Below are positions 60,522 through 64,000 of a DNA stretch of 64,000 nt, piece by piece. Each line of letters begins with the position of its first letter. The first letter of the stretch is position 1. Below the pieces are notes generated by a model. The model was not told the DNA's origin and ran no database searches. It saw nothing but the letters and a program-made list of their open reading frames with translations. Origin of the DNA: Vitrella brassicaformis (Eukaryota > Sar > Vitrellaceae); contig CDMY01000431.1 of assembly GCA_001179505.1 (NCBI GenBank), positions 1 to 64,000 of the forward strand, written 5' to 3'. The translations under genes were made by a program, and so were the position numbers.

Positions 60522-63500
60522 TGTCATAACCTGGCAGCTGAAATATCTCTCCTGCGAGAGCGATCTCGTTCAGAGTGAAGCCGGAATCGGTCCTGCACAA
60601 CACGCATCGACAGACAGTCAGTGAGACGCCAGCAATGTCGATCGAGGAGAGCGTCACAGACACACACACTCACTGTTTGCCTCTGAGTTGTGCGGTGATC
60701 TCATTGATGTCGCCGCCCTTGATCGTGAAGTCAAATGAGGGCACTGGCAGCTGACAAGAGGGAGAGGGAGACAATTTGTGAGTGGGTGTGTGAGCAGTAG
60801 AGACAAACAGGTGGACCATGGCATCAGCGTCTGCGCCAGGGATGTGTGTGTCCTCTGTGGCCAGCTCTTCTTCTCTCTCAATCAGCTCCGACACCCCTCT
60901 GTTGAACTGCTCGACCACCTGTGCCTCGCTCATGCCCAGACTGCTGACCGTACGCACCCACACCAAACCTGCACACAAGTCAACACACAGACCGATGGAT
61001 GCACGTCTCTGCATCTTCCCTCTCCATGCTGCATTCTTACCAGAGTTGCCCAACTGTTTCAGTGGTTTCTTGCTCTCAACAAAGCGGAAAGCCAGGCGGT
61101 GCTCTGCGCACATCTTGGCCAGCTCACTTGTGTCCCTCCCCACCATACTCCGCCGACTTCTCTGCGACCGCACTTCGCCACCGCTCTCCTGCTGCTGAGG
61201 ATGCTGTGCTTGTGTATTGTCCATCATGGCCGGGCGCAGGTGGTCTTCCATCAGTTTGGGGATGACCAGACGAGCCGAGAGCTCTAGTGCGGTGCCGAGG
61301 CCTTCTGGGAGGGCGGTGAGGTAGCCGAGGCGATTGGAGTAGGCAAAGGCCATGTCTGTGTCGCTTGACTGGAAGGCCCGCAACACGTGGAAGAGGCGCT
61401 CTACGCAGCGGAGAGCGTTTCCCTCCGCGTCGCAAGAGGCGATGTCGAGGTGGTTGCGGGCGTTCATCACGCCGCCCCACAGACAGCTGCCACTCAGAAA
61501 CGCACTACGACCTGACACACACACATACACACAGACACACATACACACAGACACACACACAGAGTTCGTTGCTGTGTGAATGCATGCGTGTGTTGTGTAC
61601 CGACCAATGGGCCACTTTTGCTTGAAGCCGGCACACGAGTGGAACTCAGTCAGATTGGGATAGAAGCCCAGAGGGAACATCAGGTCGCGACCGAGCTGCA
61701 ATCAGTAAGACAGTCAATCAATCAACAAATCAGTCGATCAATCGGTCAAGAAACATGCCCTCGTGTTTGTGTCTCAGACTGACTGACTTTGTCTTGTGGC
61801 GAGTCAGAGAAGCCGAAGACGGCTGGCGGGCCGACATACTGCGCATCAGGCTCAATGGCCGTACTCAGTTCTGCCGACGACTCAACCGCATGGAAGGTGG
61901 CACGCAGCTGACGCAGACACACGCACACGAGTGATGCACATCGTCTCCTTCCACCCTTTCCGCATTCCTCGCTGACTTTTGTTTCGATGTGTGTGAGCTG
62001 CTGCGGCAGTGCGCCCGGCACAAAGGGCTCATTTGCCACATTCCGTTGCACCTGATGTACACACACTTACGCTACGCTTCTTTCTCCCTGTCTCTGTTCT
62101 GTATGCTTCTCGGATTACCTTGGCAACGATGAGCGGTACGTATGTTTGGCTGAGCGTCTGGATGAATCTGTCCTTCAGGGGAGCAGTGGGAGCATCAGAA
62201 GGACAGGTGGGAGACGCCAACACGAGATCGTCGTGCTGCAACGAAAGAAGGCACACCACACAACAGTCCCTCTCTCTTTCTCCGATTCTTAGGATGCGCG
62301 TGTGTTCAGACCTAATCGACGCACTCACTTGGAGCTCTTGTGGTTCTACTTTGTGGTATGCGGCGATGAGGGGATCGAACAGCTCCTGATAGACGTCGTA
62401 CGCAGCGGCCTCGCCCACCGACACGCCGCAGCTCGTCACGCCGTCCCACGAACTGACATTGGTAAAGTGAGAGAGTATACAGACATCTTTCTGTTTGAGT
62501 GTATGTTACGTGTCTCCGCTGGGGCAGAGGCAGCATGTGAGGAGGGCATCCAAAATGGGCCACTTGAACTCAAGCCGAGGCGCACCCTCCTCGCCCTGTT
62601 GGTCATCCTCCTGCATGCATATACACAGGCACACAACATGCATGTCTCTATGCATGCGTCGCGGCTTACGGTAATCATTTTGTGTTGCAGCATCCTGAAT
62701 GTCTCCAGCTGTGATGGCGTGAGGAGAGTGCTGTTCTGCTGTGTGATGTGGCTTAGCTGCAGCCCCGCCGCCATGGCAGCGTCCACGTCAAACAAACCGT
62801 CACGTGACGGCAGTGAGATGTCCGTCTCGCGCCGCTGGTGCCGGAACGTCTCAATAGCCGCCGTCTCCCCACCGCCCCTCTCTTCTTCGTGGTCGAGGGC
62901 CATCTGCAGCAGCGGGGAGAGGTCGGCCCTCCATGTCTGCGTCATGGTTCACACACACAGCAATGAACACACCAAGACAGAAGAAGAAAGAGGAGAAAGG
63001 GGCGTTCAGACAATCAGCTCATTTACAGCGGCGAAAGGGCTGAGTAGCTCGTCCATGAGTATCTGGTCCACCCGTACCACCCCCTGCGCAGCCTCCAGCA
63101 GCTTGGTCAACGTCTCAACCTCATCCGCACCGAAACGCGACCGCCACACCAGCTCCACCACACCCTGTAGGCACACACAGATGGATGAGTGGATGGATGG
63201 ATGGACACTCAAATGTGCATGTAAGTGGCCTTCTCTCTTTCTCTCTGCGTGTGTGTACTTGCCTCTTCCAGTCGTGTGTATTTGCCAATCTTGAGGCCCC
63301 GCCCATCAGCCTCTTCACGCAGCCGCTGGTGGCCCGCCAGACACAGCCCCGGCAGCCGCAGCCCGACAGAACACCTGACGAGAAACAGAGGCCAACAAGA
63401 TGAATTCAGGAGTGCGTCCATTTGTGTACCGTAGAGAGTGTCCTGCGTTGCCCGGGTCGTAAGAGAGGAAGCCAAATGTGGAGTGGTAGCTATATGCCTG

Positions 63501-63955
63501 GCTCGCCACCTCAGAGCCCAATGTGCGCTGCAGCCATTCACCGACAGACAGACAGATGGCAATATAAGCACGCAAAGACGGACGGAGAGAGCTTCATACC
63601 GCGATGAGCTCCAGGATCTCTGCCACTTTGAGCAGGCCCTTCTGGAAGGCACTTGATGTGGGCGAGGTGACCCGCTTGACCACCTTGACATGATCGGTGG
63701 TGTTGACCCATATGGCGGTCTCCATGTCGTCTCCCAGCCACATGAGACGGCCCGTCGGCCACTCACGATTCAGATCGATGCAGTCCAACATCTCAACCTG
63801 CATTGAATTCAGCACGACAGTGGGCGTGGCTGTGTTGTGTGTGTGGTTGGTCATCTTGCCTTGTGTGGGAAGAGGCCCAGCCGAGAGAGCCGGTGCTTCA
63901 AGTGGGGCTGCCGCTCTTCCAATGCTCTCACTGGCACATAGTCACCCTGACACCG
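58880..63955 (-). CDS. tandem degenerate phosphagen-kinase-like protein (5' end outside the window)
   Basis: About 20 exons; the N-terminus lies beyond the right edge. Domain 1 (63.95-63.0 kb): WPTGRLMWLGDDMETAIWVN with TTDHVKVVKR, YHSTFGFLSYDPGNAGHSLR, and the C-lobe end VELVWRSRFGADEVETLTKL. Domain 2 (62.6-60.8 kb): SCGVSVGEAAAYDVYQELFD with PLIAAYHK, QKWPIGR, NARNHLDIAS, NRLGYLTALPEGLGTALELS with ARLVIPKL, and VWVRTVSSLGMSEAQVVEQF. This is the ATP:guanido phosphotransferase (arginine/creatine kinase) order, twice. In both domains the reactive Cys of the CPxNLGT motif is replaced (YDPGNAG; LPEGLGT), and so is the Glu of NEEDH (NTTDH; NARNH), so catalysis is doubtful. The C-terminal ~500 residues (60.6-58.9 kb; SGSKALVDASVSHQMDSPIV, FLKTNEWERFRSL) are unassigned. 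The intron after about 63861 appears to start GCAAGA. Confidence 0.72.
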
Positions 63956-64000
63956 CACACACAGTTGCACACAGAATGCCATTTCTCGCGCTCTTGTGCA
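63956..64000. other. intron start of the truncated phosphagen-kinase-like gene
   Basis: CA-rich intron sequence next to the acceptor at about 63950; the upstream exons are outside the window. Confidence 0.4.

Overview
This is eukaryotic nuclear DNA, GC-rich and gene-dense. Genes are cut by many short introns of about 50-110 bp that are full of TG/CA runs, and almost all splice as GT-AG. Intact reading frames, a full ER Hsp70 ending in HDEL and AAACCCT-type telomere-like motifs point to an alga or alveolate protist. A chromerid such as Vitrella is my best guess, but it is an inference from style, not a match I could run.

Layout: an aldehyde dehydrogenase runs off the left edge (41-2180, minus). 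A decayed PARP-like gene follows (2.5-3.3 kb, plus). From 4 to 23 kb, all on the minus strand, lies a family cluster: an Hsp70 substrate-binding-domain-only gene (4.0-4.8 kb), ankyrin gene ANK1 (6.1-9.0), a tandem two-unit Hsp70 substrate-binding gene (10.35-11.7), and two very large ankyrin-UIM-coiled-coil-RING genes, ANK2 (12.3-17.0) and ANK3 (18.3-23.3). Then come a kynurenine 3-monooxygenase-like gene (24.2-26.2, minus), a large unknown gene with a myristoylation-type start (26.5-32.9, plus), BiP (34.1-37.0, minus), a damaged RING gene (37.5-39.2, plus) with a ClpB-like tail, a small coiled-coil protein (40.3-40.8, minus) and a compact double-AAA protein (41.4-44.0, minus). The ankyrin family returns on the plus strand: ANK4 (ankyrin plus RING, 44.4-48.4) and ANK5 (49.5-52.2). 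From 52 to 57 kb is a mosaic of repeated fragments including a ClpB NBD1 piece. A small unknown gene (57.2-57.8, plus) follows, then a long gene of two degenerate phosphagen-kinase domains (58.9 to the right edge, minus).

The central result is that reading frames which look like separate ankyrin and RING genes join. The apparent ankyrin stop codons lie inside intron donors, and every downstream junction keeps the same phase, so ANK2, ANK3 and ANK4 are single ankyrin-to-RING genes. The five family members share a spliced leader region and are mosaics of a few exon sets. They lie beside Hsp70 peptide-binding modules that lack the ATPase domain. Together with BiP and the ClpB pieces this looks like a fast-evolving protein-quality-control island. 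That functional reading is inference. Exon boundaries were read by eye and may be off by a base or two.
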